The position numbers and the translations under genes are program-made. From assembly GCA_037445025.1 (NCBI GenBank), contig JBBILI010000019.1, forward strand, positions 31,863 through 95,862: DNA of 64,000 nucleotides, given 5' to 3'. Below the pieces are notes generated by a model, which worked only from the letters and a program-made list of their open reading frames with translations, did no database searches and had not been told where the DNA came from. The stretch is from CAIQQQ01 sp037445025 (GTDB lineage: Bacteria; Pseudomonadota; Alphaproteobacteria; Acetobacterales; Acetobacteraceae). Shown here in pieces: positions 54,501-62,810 of the stretch. The number at the start of each line of letters is the position of its first letter. The first letter of the stretch is position 1.

Positions 54501-55026
54501 TCCGTTCAACGAACGGGTTGCCGGTGATCGATGCCTCGATCTGGTCGCGGGACAGAATGTCAAACCCGAGACTGAATTTCTCGGCCATCTCCTCCTGCCA
54601 TTGCTCGACCAGGCTGCCGGGCGCCACGATCAGGCACCGCTCCAGGTCGCCACGGATCAGCAATTCCTTGATGAGCAGGCCGGCCATGATTGTCTTGCCG
54701 GCGCCGGGGTCGTCCGCCAGCAGGAAGCGCAGTGGCTGCCGCGGCAGCATCTCGCCATAAACGGCGGTTATCTGATGGGGGAGGGCCTCGATCTGGGAGG
54801 CGCTGACGGCCAGATAGGGGTCGAACAGATGGGCCAAACGGATTCGGTAGGCTTCCGACGCCAAACGCAGGAGGCCGCCATCAGCGTCGAAAGCATAGGC
54901 CCGCCCGGCCTCGACGAACTCAAACGAGGTTTCCTCGCCTCGGTAGACCAGGCGTTCGCCCACGCGCCCATCAACCCTGAACACCAGGTTGAGCGCGTCT
55001 GCGCCGAATCGGGCCACCTGAACCAC
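51553..55026 (-). CDS. SNF2/DEAH-type helicase with C-terminal DUF3883 (Hma-type defence)
   Basis: 1157 aa as drawn from a GTG at 55026. Superfamily 2 motifs: LADDPGAGKTIMAGLLIKEL (motif I, about 104-123), VICDEAHRMA (II, 204-213), LLMSATPHNG (III), and the C-terminal RecA half with LEQRFGRIHRIGQTEVCHLW. The last 110 residues are DUF3883 (GWDIESRDPATGHLRFIEVK), nuclease- or DNA-end-binding-like. The frame is open and family-like for 23 further codons (LPTFDDIKPGARLRGLDSAG...) up to a CTG at 55095, 8 nt after GGAGGGG, which I think is the true start. First gene of the operon. Confidence 0.93.
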   Translation of the reverse strand: MVQVARFGADALNLVFRVDGRVGERLVYRGEETSFEFVEAGRAYAFDADGGLLRLASEAYRIRLAHLFDPYLAVSASQIEALPHQITAVYGEMLPRQPLRFLLADDPGAGKTIMAGLLIKELLIRGDLERCLIVAPGSLVEQWQEEMAEKFSLGFDILSRDQIEASITGNPFVERNRLIMRLDMAARSDELKAKLEAAPDWDLVICDEAHRMAASYFGGEVKETQRHKLGKLLGTRTRNLLLMSATPHNGKEADFQLFMGLLDADRFEGRFREGVHKADVSDMMRRLTKEELYRFDGTPLFPERRAYTASYALSPMEADLYQAVTTYVREEMNKADRSGDNSRRSNVGFALQILQRRLASSPAAIHRSLERRRKRMEERLREERGLRQGGSAPLARAPLLPTYDPDEIDEATGAEAEAAEDQIVDSATAAQTLMELEAEIVILKDLEERALRLKLSGQDAKWRELESILDDPIMLDPGTGLRRKILIFTEPKDTLEYLAHKIIARFGDAAAVVVIHGGIAREARRAAIAAFNSDPVVRVMIANDAAGEGVNLQRGAHLMVNYDLPWNPNRLEQRFGRIHRIGQTEVCHLWNLCASNTREGEVYRRLLEKLEEARAALGGKVYDVLGELFEGQALRDLLVDAIRYGDRPEKKAELFRKVDGAVDVDAIEKLVAERKLTSEGMDPHAVSVIREEMERAQARRLQPHFIGAFFREAFTLLGGRIAEREKGRFEILRVPSILKERDRLIGRGDPVLDRYARVTFEKTLVVGQPQAELVAPGHPLLEAAVDVVLERFQPLLGQGSVLVDEADEGIEPRLLVYLEHAIRDGRTVRSGEPRVISQRLQFTHLKEDGYAVDGGSAPYLDYRPATAEEKALIADAITAPWLSARVEDRALGYAIASLVPDHLAEVKGRKLAEIDKVEREVRARLNREINYWDARAARLREEERAGKEQRINASNAEATAQRLVERLHKRQAELERERQITALPPVLKGAALVIPKGLLDARRTPADAPKAFGFAEDPTARAAVEQLAMDAVMAAERALGNTPKDVSAEKKGWDIESRDPATGHLRFIEVKGRHADARDVIITKNEILASLNAPDAFILALVRVANGFSHEPIYVRRFFKRELGFAETAVVFNIADLVSLGRGPNARSDSQLEARIA

Positions 55027-55293
55027 CTCGGCAATGCCGGCGGAATCGAGGCCGCGAAGGCGCGCGCCGGGCTTGATGTCATCGAACGTGGGCAGCTTGC
55101 GATCCCCTCCCTAACCTCGACGGAGTACCTGACCTCCGACGCATCTGTAAATTGACACAAAACCCCTCACTCAAGAACCGCTTCGAAGCCGATGTTTAAG
55201 CCCGACCGGCTTTGCAGATGCGGCCAATCGCAGCCGCACTTGATCAATGGCGGCCGGCGCGCCAGCCATCGGGCTGGAAAACAGGCACATCTC

Positions 55294-55314
55294 GTGTTGA
55301 CCAGGTGTTGACCA
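55294..55314. repeat. Tandem 10-bp direct repeat GTGTTGACCA near the ICE end
   Basis: GTGTTGACCA at 55294-55303 and again at 55305-55314, an 11-bp period (one helical turn). It lies 66 bp from the tRNA 3' end. Phased short repeats beside an attachment site often bind integrase arms or excisionase. No gene lies in 55111-55325. Confidence 0.5.
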
Positions 55315-55325
55315 CGCCAAAATTG

Positions 55326-55346
55326 AAAAAGGCCGCTGGTGCGGCC
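55326..55346 (-). terminator. Rho-independent terminator of tRNA-Gly
   Basis: On the minus strand: GGCCGC-ACCA-GCGGCC (55346-55331) followed by TTTTT (55330-55326). It lies 33 bp beyond the tRNA 3' end. The stem is strong (6 GC pairs) with a 4-nt loop. Confidence 0.85.
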
Positions 55347-55379
55347 CTCATCATAACACCCTGAAATCTTTAGAGATTC

Positions 55380-55454
55380 TGGAGCGGGCGAAGGGATTCG
55401 AACCCTCGACCCCAACCTTGGCAAGGTTGTGCTCTACCCCTGAGCTACGCCCGC
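55380..55454 (-). tRNA. tRNA-Gly (anticodon GCC); probable ICE attachment site
   Basis: 75 nt including an encoded CCA. The acceptor stem GCGGGCG pairs with CGCCCGC. D-arm GTAGCTCAGGGGTAGAGC, anticodon stem-loop AACCTTGCCAAGGTT with GCC, and T-arm GAGGGTTCGAATCCC are all regular. Its 3' end faces the ICE, the usual orientation for tyrosine-integrase insertion that rebuilds the tRNA end. Confidence 0.97.
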
Positions 55455-55633
55455 GAACCAGATGTCACGCCAACTGGCGAGGGCGGCGTTCTAGGCGTGA
55501 AATTCGAGCGGCGCAAGAGGGTCATTGCGTCATTCCGTCACAGCGCTTGCCGCACCACGCTTTTCGTGGCTTGTGCCATGTCCGGGCCGCGGCATGTATA
55601 AGGCGGCGAATTGAACCAGGGCGAGACACGGGC

Positions 55634-56571
<938 letters not shown>

Positions 56572-56572
<1 letters not shown>

Positions 56573-57252
56573 TGGACGATCCCAGCCACCTCCTGGCGTC
56601 GCTGCCCCAGCGGTTCCCGGTGTTCCCGCTGACCGGCGCCCTGCTGCTGCCGGGGGGACGGCTGCCGCTCAACATCTTCGAGCCGCGCTACCTCGCGATG
56701 ACCGAGGACGCGCTGGCGGCCGGACGGATGTTCGCCATGATCCAGCCGGACCCCAGCCGCGCGCCGGGCAAGACCGGGCCGGCGCTCTACCGGGTCGGCT
56801 GTCTCGGCCGCCTGTCCAGCTTTTCGGAGACGGACGACGGTCGCTACCTCATCACCTTGACCGGGGTGATCCGCTTCGAGGTGGTGGAGGAGCTGGGGAT
56901 GCAGCGCGGCTATCGGCGGGTGCGGGGCGATTTCAGCCGCTTCACCGACGATCTGCTGCCGCACGCGCCGGGCCAGCTTGACCGCGAGGCGCTGCTGGAT
57001 GCGCTGCGCGCATATTTTGACCGGCGCGGGTTCGATGCCAACTGGGAGGCCATCGACACGATGGAGGACGCCCAGCTGGTGACGAGCCTGGCGATGGTCT
57101 GTCCGTTCGACCCGGTGGAGAAGCAGGCGCTGCTGGAATCCGCCAACTTGGTGGATTGCTGCGCCACCTTGCACACGCTGCTGCGCATCGACAGCCATGA
57201 CACTCCGGATGGGCCGGACGATGATCTGCCCGGCCGGCGCATGGCGAGCTAG
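56572..57252 (+). CDS. LON substrate-binding domain protein
   Basis: 226 aa. It is only the N-terminal LON domain without ATPase or protease: RFPVFPLTGALLLPGGRLPL, NIFEPRYLAMTEDAL, GRYLITLTGVIRFEVVEEL. Commonly adjacent to cnoX and Trm112 genes in alphaproteobacteria. Function not established. The ATG shares one base with the cnoX stop. Confidence 0.9.
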
Positions 57253-57261
57253 GAAAGTCCC

Positions 57262-57459
57262 ATGAACATCTCTCCTGATCCTGCCCCTGTCGATCCTCGG
57301 CTGCTGGAGATCCTGATCTGCCCGGTCACGCGCACGGCGCTGGAGTATGACCGGGCGGCGGGCGAGCTGATCAGCCGGGCGGCGGGGCTGGCCTATCCGA
57401 TCCGCGACGGCATTCCGATCATGCTGCCGGAGGAAGCCCGCGTGCTGGCCGAGGGGTGA
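57262..57459 (+). CDS. Trm112/YcaR-family small protein
   Basis: 65 aa. RLLEILICPVTRTALEYDRA and ISRAAGLAYPIRDGIPIMLP are the Trm112/UPF0434 signature; only one of the usual zinc cysteines (ICPVT) is kept. Family members activate methyltransferases. AGGAAAG precedes the ATG. The stop overlaps the next start. Confidence 0.9.
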   Translation: MNISPDPAPVDPRLLEILICPVTRTALEYDRAAGELISRAAGLAYPIRDGIPIMLPEEARVLAEG

Positions 57460-57815
57460 TGGCGGTCGCAACCGAGATCCGCCTCAAGCGGGCGGAGAAG
57501 CGGCTGGACGTGACGTTCGACGATGGGCTGGTGGCGCAGCTGCCGGCGGAATATCTGCGGGTGGAGAGTCCCAGCGCCGAGGTGCAGGGGCATGGGCCCG
57601 GGCAACGCAAGACCGTCGCGGGGCGGCGGCACGTGGCCATCATCGGGGTCGAGCCGGTGGGGCATTATGCGGTGAAGCTGGTGTTCGATGACCTGCATGA
57701 AACTGGAATCTACTCGTGGGATTTTCTGCATAGGCTGGCGCGGGAGTACGACACGCGTTGGGCTGAATATCTGAATGCCCTGGCATCTCAGGGAATGTCC
57801 AGGGAACCAAGATAA
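57459..57815 (+). CDS. DUF971 (GBBH-like N-terminal) protein
   Basis: 118 aa. EIRLKRAEKRLDVTFDDGLV AQLPAEYLRV and the end HETGIYSWDFLHRLAREYD are typical of DUF971, a small fold also found at the N-terminus of gamma-butyrobetaine hydroxylase and linked to Fe-S and Mrp contexts. Last gene of the cnoX operon. Confidence 0.9.
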   Translation: MAVATEIRLKRAEKRLDVTFDDGLVAQLPAEYLRVESPSAEVQGHGPGQRKTVAGRRHVAIIGVEPVGHYAVKLVFDDLHETGIYSWDFLHRLAREYDTRWAEYLNALASQGMSREPR

Positions 57816-57822
57816 AGCAAGT

Positions 57823-57846
57823 GGTTCTTTTTTGAAAAAAAGAACC
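57823..57846. terminator. Hairpin GGTTC-T/A tract after DUF971
   Basis: GGTTCTTTTTT and AAAAAAAGAACC (57823-57846) form a stem of about 11 bp, closed by GAACC/GGTTC, with T and A tracts on both strands. It can terminate in either direction, after the DUF971 gene on the plus strand. Confidence 0.65.
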
Positions 57847-57913
57847 AAAAACGTTTGGTCGGCTGACGCGCTCCTCCGGAACGAGGTCCGCTCAAACGAT
57901 AGAGATTCTTTTG

Positions 57914-57935
57914 CTTCTTTTCTTCAGAAAAGAAG
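57914..57935. terminator. Hairpin CTTCTTTTCT at the end of the L,D-transpeptidase gene
   Basis: CTTCTTTTCT (57914-57923) and AGAAAAGAAG (57926-57935) are exact complements. The stop codon of the minus-strand gene (57924-57926) lies inside the stem. A paired-stem terminator for the ribA-ldt operon is likely; the trailing T-run is weak. Confidence 0.55.
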
Positions 57936-58430
57936 TCCTTCCTTCACTTCCAATCCGGTCAAACCCTCCCTCAGCAACTCCATAAGATCCTGCAACGCCA
58001 GCGCCACGCATCCCTCGGTGGGTGCGAAATCCGGTCTCGCGACATGCAGAAAGATCGCCGACCCCTCGCCGCGCCGCACCGGAGCGTCATTCCAGCCGAG
58101 CACGCCGATCACGTCATACAGGCCGTCCCGCCGCCACAGTTCCTCATGCCGGCCGGAATAGGGCAGGGTAACCTGGCGGTTGTAGGCGATGTCATCCGCC
58201 GCGTCGCACCACCCGTCTTCCGGCGCCAGCGGCTCGCGCGGAACGGCGCAGCGCGGTGGCTTCACCCGGTCGGCGCGGAACAGCACGCGGCGTAACGGCA
58301 ACAGGCCGGCCGGCGTCGCGCCGTCGCCTTCCTCCTTGTGCAAGCGCACGCCGCCGCGGCCGAGTGCCACGCGAAGTACGCGGCCTGCGAAGACCAGGCG
58401 GCCATCGGGAAAGACGACGGCCGTGGTCAC
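57924..58430 (-). CDS. L,D-transpeptidase (YkuD-like)
   Basis: 168 aa. The catalytic motif is FLHVARPDFAPTEGCVALAL, with His and the Cys nucleophile near residues 137 and 148; GWCDAADDIAYNRQVTLPYS is also typical. Such enzymes cross-link or trim peptidoglycan, but no signal peptide is visible, as in the short YkuD subgroup. It overlaps ribA by 4 nt. Confidence 0.9.
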   Translation of the reverse strand: MTTAVVFPDGRLVFAGRVLRVALGRGGVRLHKEEGDGATPAGLLPLRRVLFRADRVKPPRCAVPREPLAPEDGWCDAADDIAYNRQVTLPYSGRHEELWRRDGLYDVIGVLGWNDAPVRRGEGSAIFLHVARPDFAPTEGCVALALQDLMELLREGLTGLEVKEGLLF

Positions 58431-59596
58431 CCGAGCAGGTGACCGAAGCGACGTGCCTTGGTGCCGAGATATCCGTCGTTCACCCCGTTGGGCGCGATCA
58501 CATGGGTCACGCGCTCCACCACCTCCACCCCGCAGGCCGCAAGCGCCGCGACCTTGTCAGGGTTGTTGGTCAGCAGGCGGACACGTTCGATGCCGAGCTG
58601 GTCGAGCATGGTGGCGGCGACGAGGAAGTTGCGCTCGTCGGCCCCCCAGCCGAGCGCCACATTGGCGTCCAGCGTGTCCAGGCCGCGATCCTGCAGGGCA
58701 TAGGCGCGCAGCTTGTTGACGAGCCCGATGCCGCGGCCTTCCTGGGCGAGGTAGAGCAGCACGCCGGAGCCTTCCTCGGCCATCTTGCGGATGGCGGAGC
58801 GGAGCTGCGGGCCGCAGTCACAGCGCAGGCTGCCGAGCAGGTCGCCGGTGAAGCATTCGGAATGCAGCCGCACCAGGGGCGCGTCGTCGTCCTCTGGGGT
58901 GCCGACCAGGATGGCGAGGTGCTCGATGCCGGCATCCGGTGCCCGGAAGGCGATGACGCGCGCTTCCGGCGCGTCTTCGAGCGGCACGCGCGCCTCGGCG
59001 ACGCGCACCAGGCTGGTTGCCATGGCGAGCGGGTAGTCGAGCACGTCCTGGGCCGTGACGCGCAGCAGGTCGGCGGAAAGGTCGGTTCGAGCTGGGGCGG
59101 CGATCACGGCGGGCAGCAGGCGAGCCAGCTTGGCCAGGGCGAGGGCTGCGGTGGCGTGGGCGGGCAGCGGTGCCGTCACCGGTGGTTCGGGCAGCAGTTG
59201 CACGGCGGTGGGGTCCGCCAGGGCATGCAGGACCGCGGGATCGAACAGGGCGGCGGAGAGCCGGATGGCGGTGACGGCGGCTGTGTCGCGCGGGCGATGC
59301 AGGATGGTCGCCGCACGCGATGTGGCGAGCAGCAGCAGCGCGGGGCCGCTGGCCGCGGATTCGAGCTCCGCCAGGCCGCGCGCCCCGGCGGTTTCGGCCG
59401 GCACCATGACGATATCGGTCTCGCCGCAAATCACAATCGGTGTGCCCCGCTTGAGTTCGCCGGCGGCGCGATGCACATGCCGCAGCCGTGCGATGTCGGA
59501 ACTCTGCAGCGAATCGACTGTTTCGCCGGCAAAGCTCTCAACGCTGGAGGGGAGCGGTGCCGGTGAGGAATCATCGCGAAATGGGATATGGTTCAT
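58427..59596 (-). CDS. ribA: GTP cyclohydrolase II with a non-catalytic N-terminal region
   Basis: First step of riboflavin synthesis from GTP. 389 aa. The C-terminal 200 residues hold the catalytic domain: VRLHSECFTGDLLGSLRCDC (zinc cysteines), YLAQEGRGIGLVNKLRAYAL and LLTNNPDKVAAL. The N-terminal half has the position of a DHBP synthase domain but lacks its acidic catalytic motifs. I start at the ATG at 59596 (MNHIPFRDD); the upstream frame looks non-coding. Operon with the L,D-transpeptidase gene. Confidence 0.92.
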   Translation of the reverse strand: MNHIPFRDDSSPAPLPSSVESFAGETVDSLQSSDIARLRHVHRAAGELKRGTPIVICGETDIVMVPAETAGARGLAELESAASGPALLLLATSRAATILHRPRDTAAVTAIRLSAALFDPAVLHALADPTAVQLLPEPPVTAPLPAHATAALALAKLARLLPAVIAAPARTDLSADLLRVTAQDVLDYPLAMATSLVRVAEARVPLEDAPEARVIAFRAPDAGIEHLAILVGTPEDDDAPLVRLHSECFTGDLLGSLRCDCGPQLRSAIRKMAEEGSGVLLYLAQEGRGIGLVNKLRAYALQDRGLDTLDANVALGWGADERNFLVAATMLDQLGIERVRLLTNNPDKVAALAACGVEVVERVTHVIAPNGVNDGYLGTKARRFGHLLG

Positions 59597-59894
59597 GTAA
59601 ACACCTGATCGACCGATCGTCAGAGCAGCACCGCAATCCTGTCCAGACCACGTCCCTTGTTGAAAACGCACGCCTATCGGCCCTCTACGTGCCACACTGC
59701 GGCGCCGTCCGCCACAAGCGACGTGTGGTCGAAACGGCACAAAACAAGGGTCGGACTCGGATCACGGTTTACCAGAGTGACAATTTGTCGAATGATATCA
59801 GGCTCGCTTGACGGTATAATGGGGCTGCATTGCTGCTCGGACGTTCAGGCCAAGGCGGAATGAATGTCGGGTGGAGCGAGGAAGGAAGTAAGGC

Positions 59895-60614
59895 ATGAGT
59901 GGCGACCGCCCGATTTTGCTGGTCGATGATGACGCGAGCCTGCGCTCGATGCTCGTGGAGCAGCTCTCCGTGGATGGCGAGTTCAGCGCCACCGAAGCCG
60001 CCACGCTGCTCGAGGCCGAGACCCGCATGGCTGCATCGGGCGCCCATTATGACGCACTGATCCTGGATGTGACATTGCCGGACGGTGACGGGCGTGACCT
60101 CTGCGCCCGGCTGCGGCGGCAGGGGCACAAACTGCCGATCATCATGCTGACGGGCTCAGATGACGAGGTGGACGTGGTGCGCGGGCTGGATTCCGGCGCC
60201 AATGACTATATCGCTAAGCCGTTTCGCCTCGCCGAGCTGCTGGCCCGGCTGCGCGCGCAGATGCGCATCTTCGAGAACAGCGAGGATGCGGTGTTCACCA
60301 TCGGGCCGTATCTCTTCCGCCCCTCGGCCAAGCTGCTGCAGGACACGGTGCGCAACAAGCGCATCCGCCTCACCGAGAAAGAGGCCGCGATCCTGAAGTT
60401 CCTCTATCGCGCGGGCACCAATGCGGTGGCGCGCCAGGTGCTGCTGAACGAGGTGTGGGGCTATAACGCGTCCGTGACCACCCACACGCTGGAAACCCAC
60501 ATCTATCGCCTGCGCCAGAAGATCGAGCCTGATCCGGCCAATCTGCGCCTGCTGATCACCGAGGCCGGCGGATATCGGCTCGATCCCACCGGCGTCCAAA
60601 GCGTGGCCGGCTAG
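59895..60614 (+). CDS. OmpR/PhoB-type response regulator
   Basis: 239 aa. Receiver domain with the acidic pair VDDD (residues 11-14), the phosphorylation Asp in LILDVTLPDGDGR (about Asp56) and Lys in YIAKPFRLAEL. Winged-helix output domain: KRIRLTEKEAAILKFLYRAG, HTLETHIYRLRQKIEPDPAN. GAGGAAGGAAG precedes the ATG. No sensor kinase is adjacent. In 59597-59894, between this gene and divergent ribA, I see no gene. Confidence 0.94.
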   Translation: MSGDRPILLVDDDASLRSMLVEQLSVDGEFSATEAATLLEAETRMAASGAHYDALILDVTLPDGDGRDLCARLRRQGHKLPIIMLTGSDDEVDVVRGLDSGANDYIAKPFRLAELLARLRAQMRIFENSEDAVFTIGPYLFRPSAKLLQDTVRNKRIRLTEKEAAILKFLYRAGTNAVARQVLLNEVWGYNASVTTHTLETHIYRLRQKIEPDPANLRLLITEAGGYRLDPTGVQSVAG

Positions 60615-60650
60615 ATCGAGGTGGCATCTGATAGGCGATGCCACCTCGAT
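60615..60650. terminator. Strong hairpin after the response regulator
   Basis: ATCGAGGTGGCAT (60615-60627) and ATGCCACCTCGAT (60638-60650) are perfect 13-bp complements with a 10-nt loop, followed by TTAG on the plus strand. It lies between converging genes and should stop transcription on both strands. Confidence 0.8.
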
Positions 60651-60712
60651 TTAGCTCTCTGGTCTAACGAGCAATCTTATGGCACGATGGGTCTACCTAA
60701 AACCATATCGCT

Positions 60713-61909
60713 CTAATCGAAGAAATCGGCGTCCTCCTCTGACAGATAGGGCCGGGCGGCGTCGAGGATCAGTTCCACTCCCATGCCCGGACGATCCGGC
60801 ACGTCGATCAGGCTGTTATGGACGGGCACGCCATCGAACCCTTCCGTGATGTCGTACCAGAACGGCTCGAACCGGGCGGGGTATTCGAACGCGATATAGT
60901 TGTCCGGCAGCGTGGCGCAGACCTGGATCAGCGAGGCCAGGCCGAAGATGCCGTTGGCGGTGCCGTGCGGGGCGATGGCGATGCCATGCAGATCCGCATG
61001 CTCGGCAATCCATTTCAGCTCGGCGATGCCGCCGACATCGCAAGGATCCGGCCCGATGACATTGACGGCGTGGCTCTCGATCAGTGCCTTGTAGTTCTGC
61101 CGGAGATAGATCTGCTCGCCGGTATGGATCGGCGTGGTCGTGTTGGCGGTGACATCGCGGTAGACGTCCGGGTTCACGAAGGGCGAGTAGTCGCCGGTGA
61201 TCATGTCCTCCACCCACAGCAGATGCAGGTGTTCGAGCGCCTTGGCAAAGCGCAGCGCGTCATGCGCGAGATAGCCGGGCCCGGCATCGACGGCCATGCC
61301 GTAATTCTCGCCCAGCGTCTCCTTGGCAGCGGTCACGCAGGCCACGAGATGGCGGAACCCGTGTTCGGTCAGCAGCCCGCGATTGGGGTAGGGATACGGC
61401 GCGTTCTGCTCGGGCTTGCCATAGAAGAAATCCGCCACGTCGCGAACCATCGAGGAATGGTAGGATGTCGGCAGCTTGAACATGGTGAACTGCTCAGGCA
61501 GCGCCTTGGCGATCTCGGCCCAGCGGACATAGTCGTCCACCGTGTGCAGCGTGCCGGGCTCATGATACAGCGTGCGGTAGGTGCGCACCTGGTCGCGCAC
61601 CTTGCCGCCGAGCAGCCGATACACCGGCAGCCCCGCCGCCTTGCCCGCGATGTCCCACAGCGCGATCTCGATGGCGCTGACAGCAGAGCCCCAGGGCTTG
61701 AACCCGCCGCGGACGCGGATGCGACGCATCACCCGCTCGACATTGACCGGATTTTCCCCGACCAGCCAGTCCTTCAGCTGCAGCACGATCGGTTGCAAAT
61801 ACGGCTTGGGGGTCTCGATCTGGCTCCAGCCGGTGATGCCCTCGTCCGTCGTGATCCGCAGCACCGGAGAACTGGCAATGACGGCGCATTTGATGTCGGT
61901 GATCTTCAT
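60713..61909 (-). CDS. Enolase-superfamily (mandelate racemase/muconate lactonising) sugar-acid dehydratase
   Basis: 398 aa. The N-terminal capping domain starts MKITDIKCAVIASSPVLRIT; the barrel contains GSAVSAIEIALWDIAGKAAG, the metal-ligand regions YGMAVDAGPGY and LLWVEDM, the third-ligand region TTPIHTGEQIYL and the base-containing IAPHGTANGIFGLAS. Resembles mannonate/gluconate-type dehydratases; substrate not assigned. AAGGAG precedes the ATG. Confidence 0.88.
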   Translation of the reverse strand: MKITDIKCAVIASSPVLRITTDEGITGWSQIETPKPYLQPIVLQLKDWLVGENPVNVERVMRRIRVRGGFKPWGSAVSAIEIALWDIAGKAAGLPVYRLLGGKVRDQVRTYRTLYHEPGTLHTVDDYVRWAEIAKALPEQFTMFKLPTSYHSSMVRDVADFFYGKPEQNAPYPYPNRGLLTEHGFRHLVACVTAAKETLGENYGMAVDAGPGYLAHDALRFAKALEHLHLLWVEDMITGDYSPFVNPDVYRDVTANTTTPIHTGEQIYLRQNYKALIESHAVNVIGPDPCDVGGIAELKWIAEHADLHGIAIAPHGTANGIFGLASLIQVCATLPDNYIAFEYPARFEPFWYDITEGFDGVPVHNSLIDVPDRPGMGVELILDAARPYLSEEDADFFD

Positions 61910-61992
61910 GGAGCGCTCCTTGGAACCGCGCCGGACCTGGGTCTTTGTGCCGAGGTTTCGGGCGCGGGCGGGAGTGTGTGGCAGCGCAGTAC

Positions 61993-62019
61993 GATGGGCA
62001 AGCGCCAGCGCCGCCCATC
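61993..62019 (-). terminator. Hairpin downstream of the CinA-like gene
   Basis: GATGGGC (61993-61999) and GCCCATC (62013-62019) form a 7-bp stem with a 13-nt loop, 11 bases beyond the stop of the minus-strand gene at 62030. No T-run, so termination is only possible. Confidence 0.35.
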
Positions 62020-62029
62020 ACGCCACTGC

Positions 62030-62800
62030 TCACCCCACCGGCTCCCCCTGAACCGGCGCCCCGCCCAACGACACGAACAGCCCCGTCACCTCCGCGATCG
62101 CCGCCTCGCACGCCGCCGCATCCGGCCCTTTCGCGACGATCGCCACGCCCTGTCCTTCTGCGCGGTAGTACGGATAGCTCCCCAGATCCAGCGCGGGATA
62201 CTTCTGCTGAATCGCCTCCAGCCCCGCAGCGATCAGCCCTTCGCCGATCCGTGTTGCATGCACCGCCCGCGAGACGATCGGCGGGCCGCCGGCCAGTGTC
62301 GGCGCCAGCGTGGCGAACATCGCCTGCATGATCCGCGGCACGCCTGCCATCACATGCACGTTGCCGATGGTGAACCCCGGCGCGATCGAAACGGCGTTGT
62401 CGATCAGCGTCGCCCCGCGCGGCATCGTCGCCATCCGCTGGCGCGCCGGGTTGAAGGCGGCAATCCCCTCGGCGGTCTTCTCGTAATGCGCCGCCATCCG
62501 CGCCCATGCCTCGGGGTGCTTCTCCCACGGCACGCCGAACGCCATGGCCACGCATTCGCTGGTGATGTCGTCATGCGTCGGCCCGATGCCGCCGGTGGTG
62601 AACACATGGTCGAACTTCGCCCGCACCTCGTTGACGGTGGCGATGATCGTCTCCGGCACGTCCGGAATCACCCGCACCTCGCGCAAGGGAATGCCGATCG
62701 CCCCCAGCCCCTTGGCCAGAAAATTGATGTTCGCATCCTGCGTCCGGCCGGACAGCACCTCGTTGCCGATGACGACCAGGCAGGCGGTGGGGTTGTTCAT
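62030..62800 (-). CDS. CinA-like molybdopterin-binding-domain protein
   Basis: 256 aa. The MoCF_biosynth domain covers the first 170 residues: ACLVVIGNEVLSGRTQDANI, DHVFTTGGIGPTHDDITSEC, and FTIGNVHVMAGVPRIMQAMF. Members of this stand-alone CinA N-terminal group act on nucleotides (ADP-ribose or FAD type pyrophosphatase). No deamidase domain is present. GAGGAG precedes the ATG, 10 nt after the upstream gene. Confidence 0.9.
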   Translation of the reverse strand: MNNPTACLVVIGNEVLSGRTQDANINFLAKGLGAIGIPLREVRVIPDVPETIIATVNEVRAKFDHVFTTGGIGPTHDDITSECVAMAFGVPWEKHPEAWARMAAHYEKTAEGIAAFNPARQRMATMPRGATLIDNAVSIAPGFTIGNVHVMAGVPRIMQAMFATLAPTLAGGPPIVSRAVHATRIGEGLIAAGLEAIQQKYPALDLGSYPYYRAEGQGVAIVAKGPDAAACEAAIAEVTGLFVSLGGAPVQGEPVG

Positions 62801-62810
62801 GACGGACTCC

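Noticed and set aside
59807..59821. TTGACG next to TATAAT before the response regulator
   Set aside because: The two boxes nearly touch, so they cannot be one promoter; a lone TATAAT is not enough.
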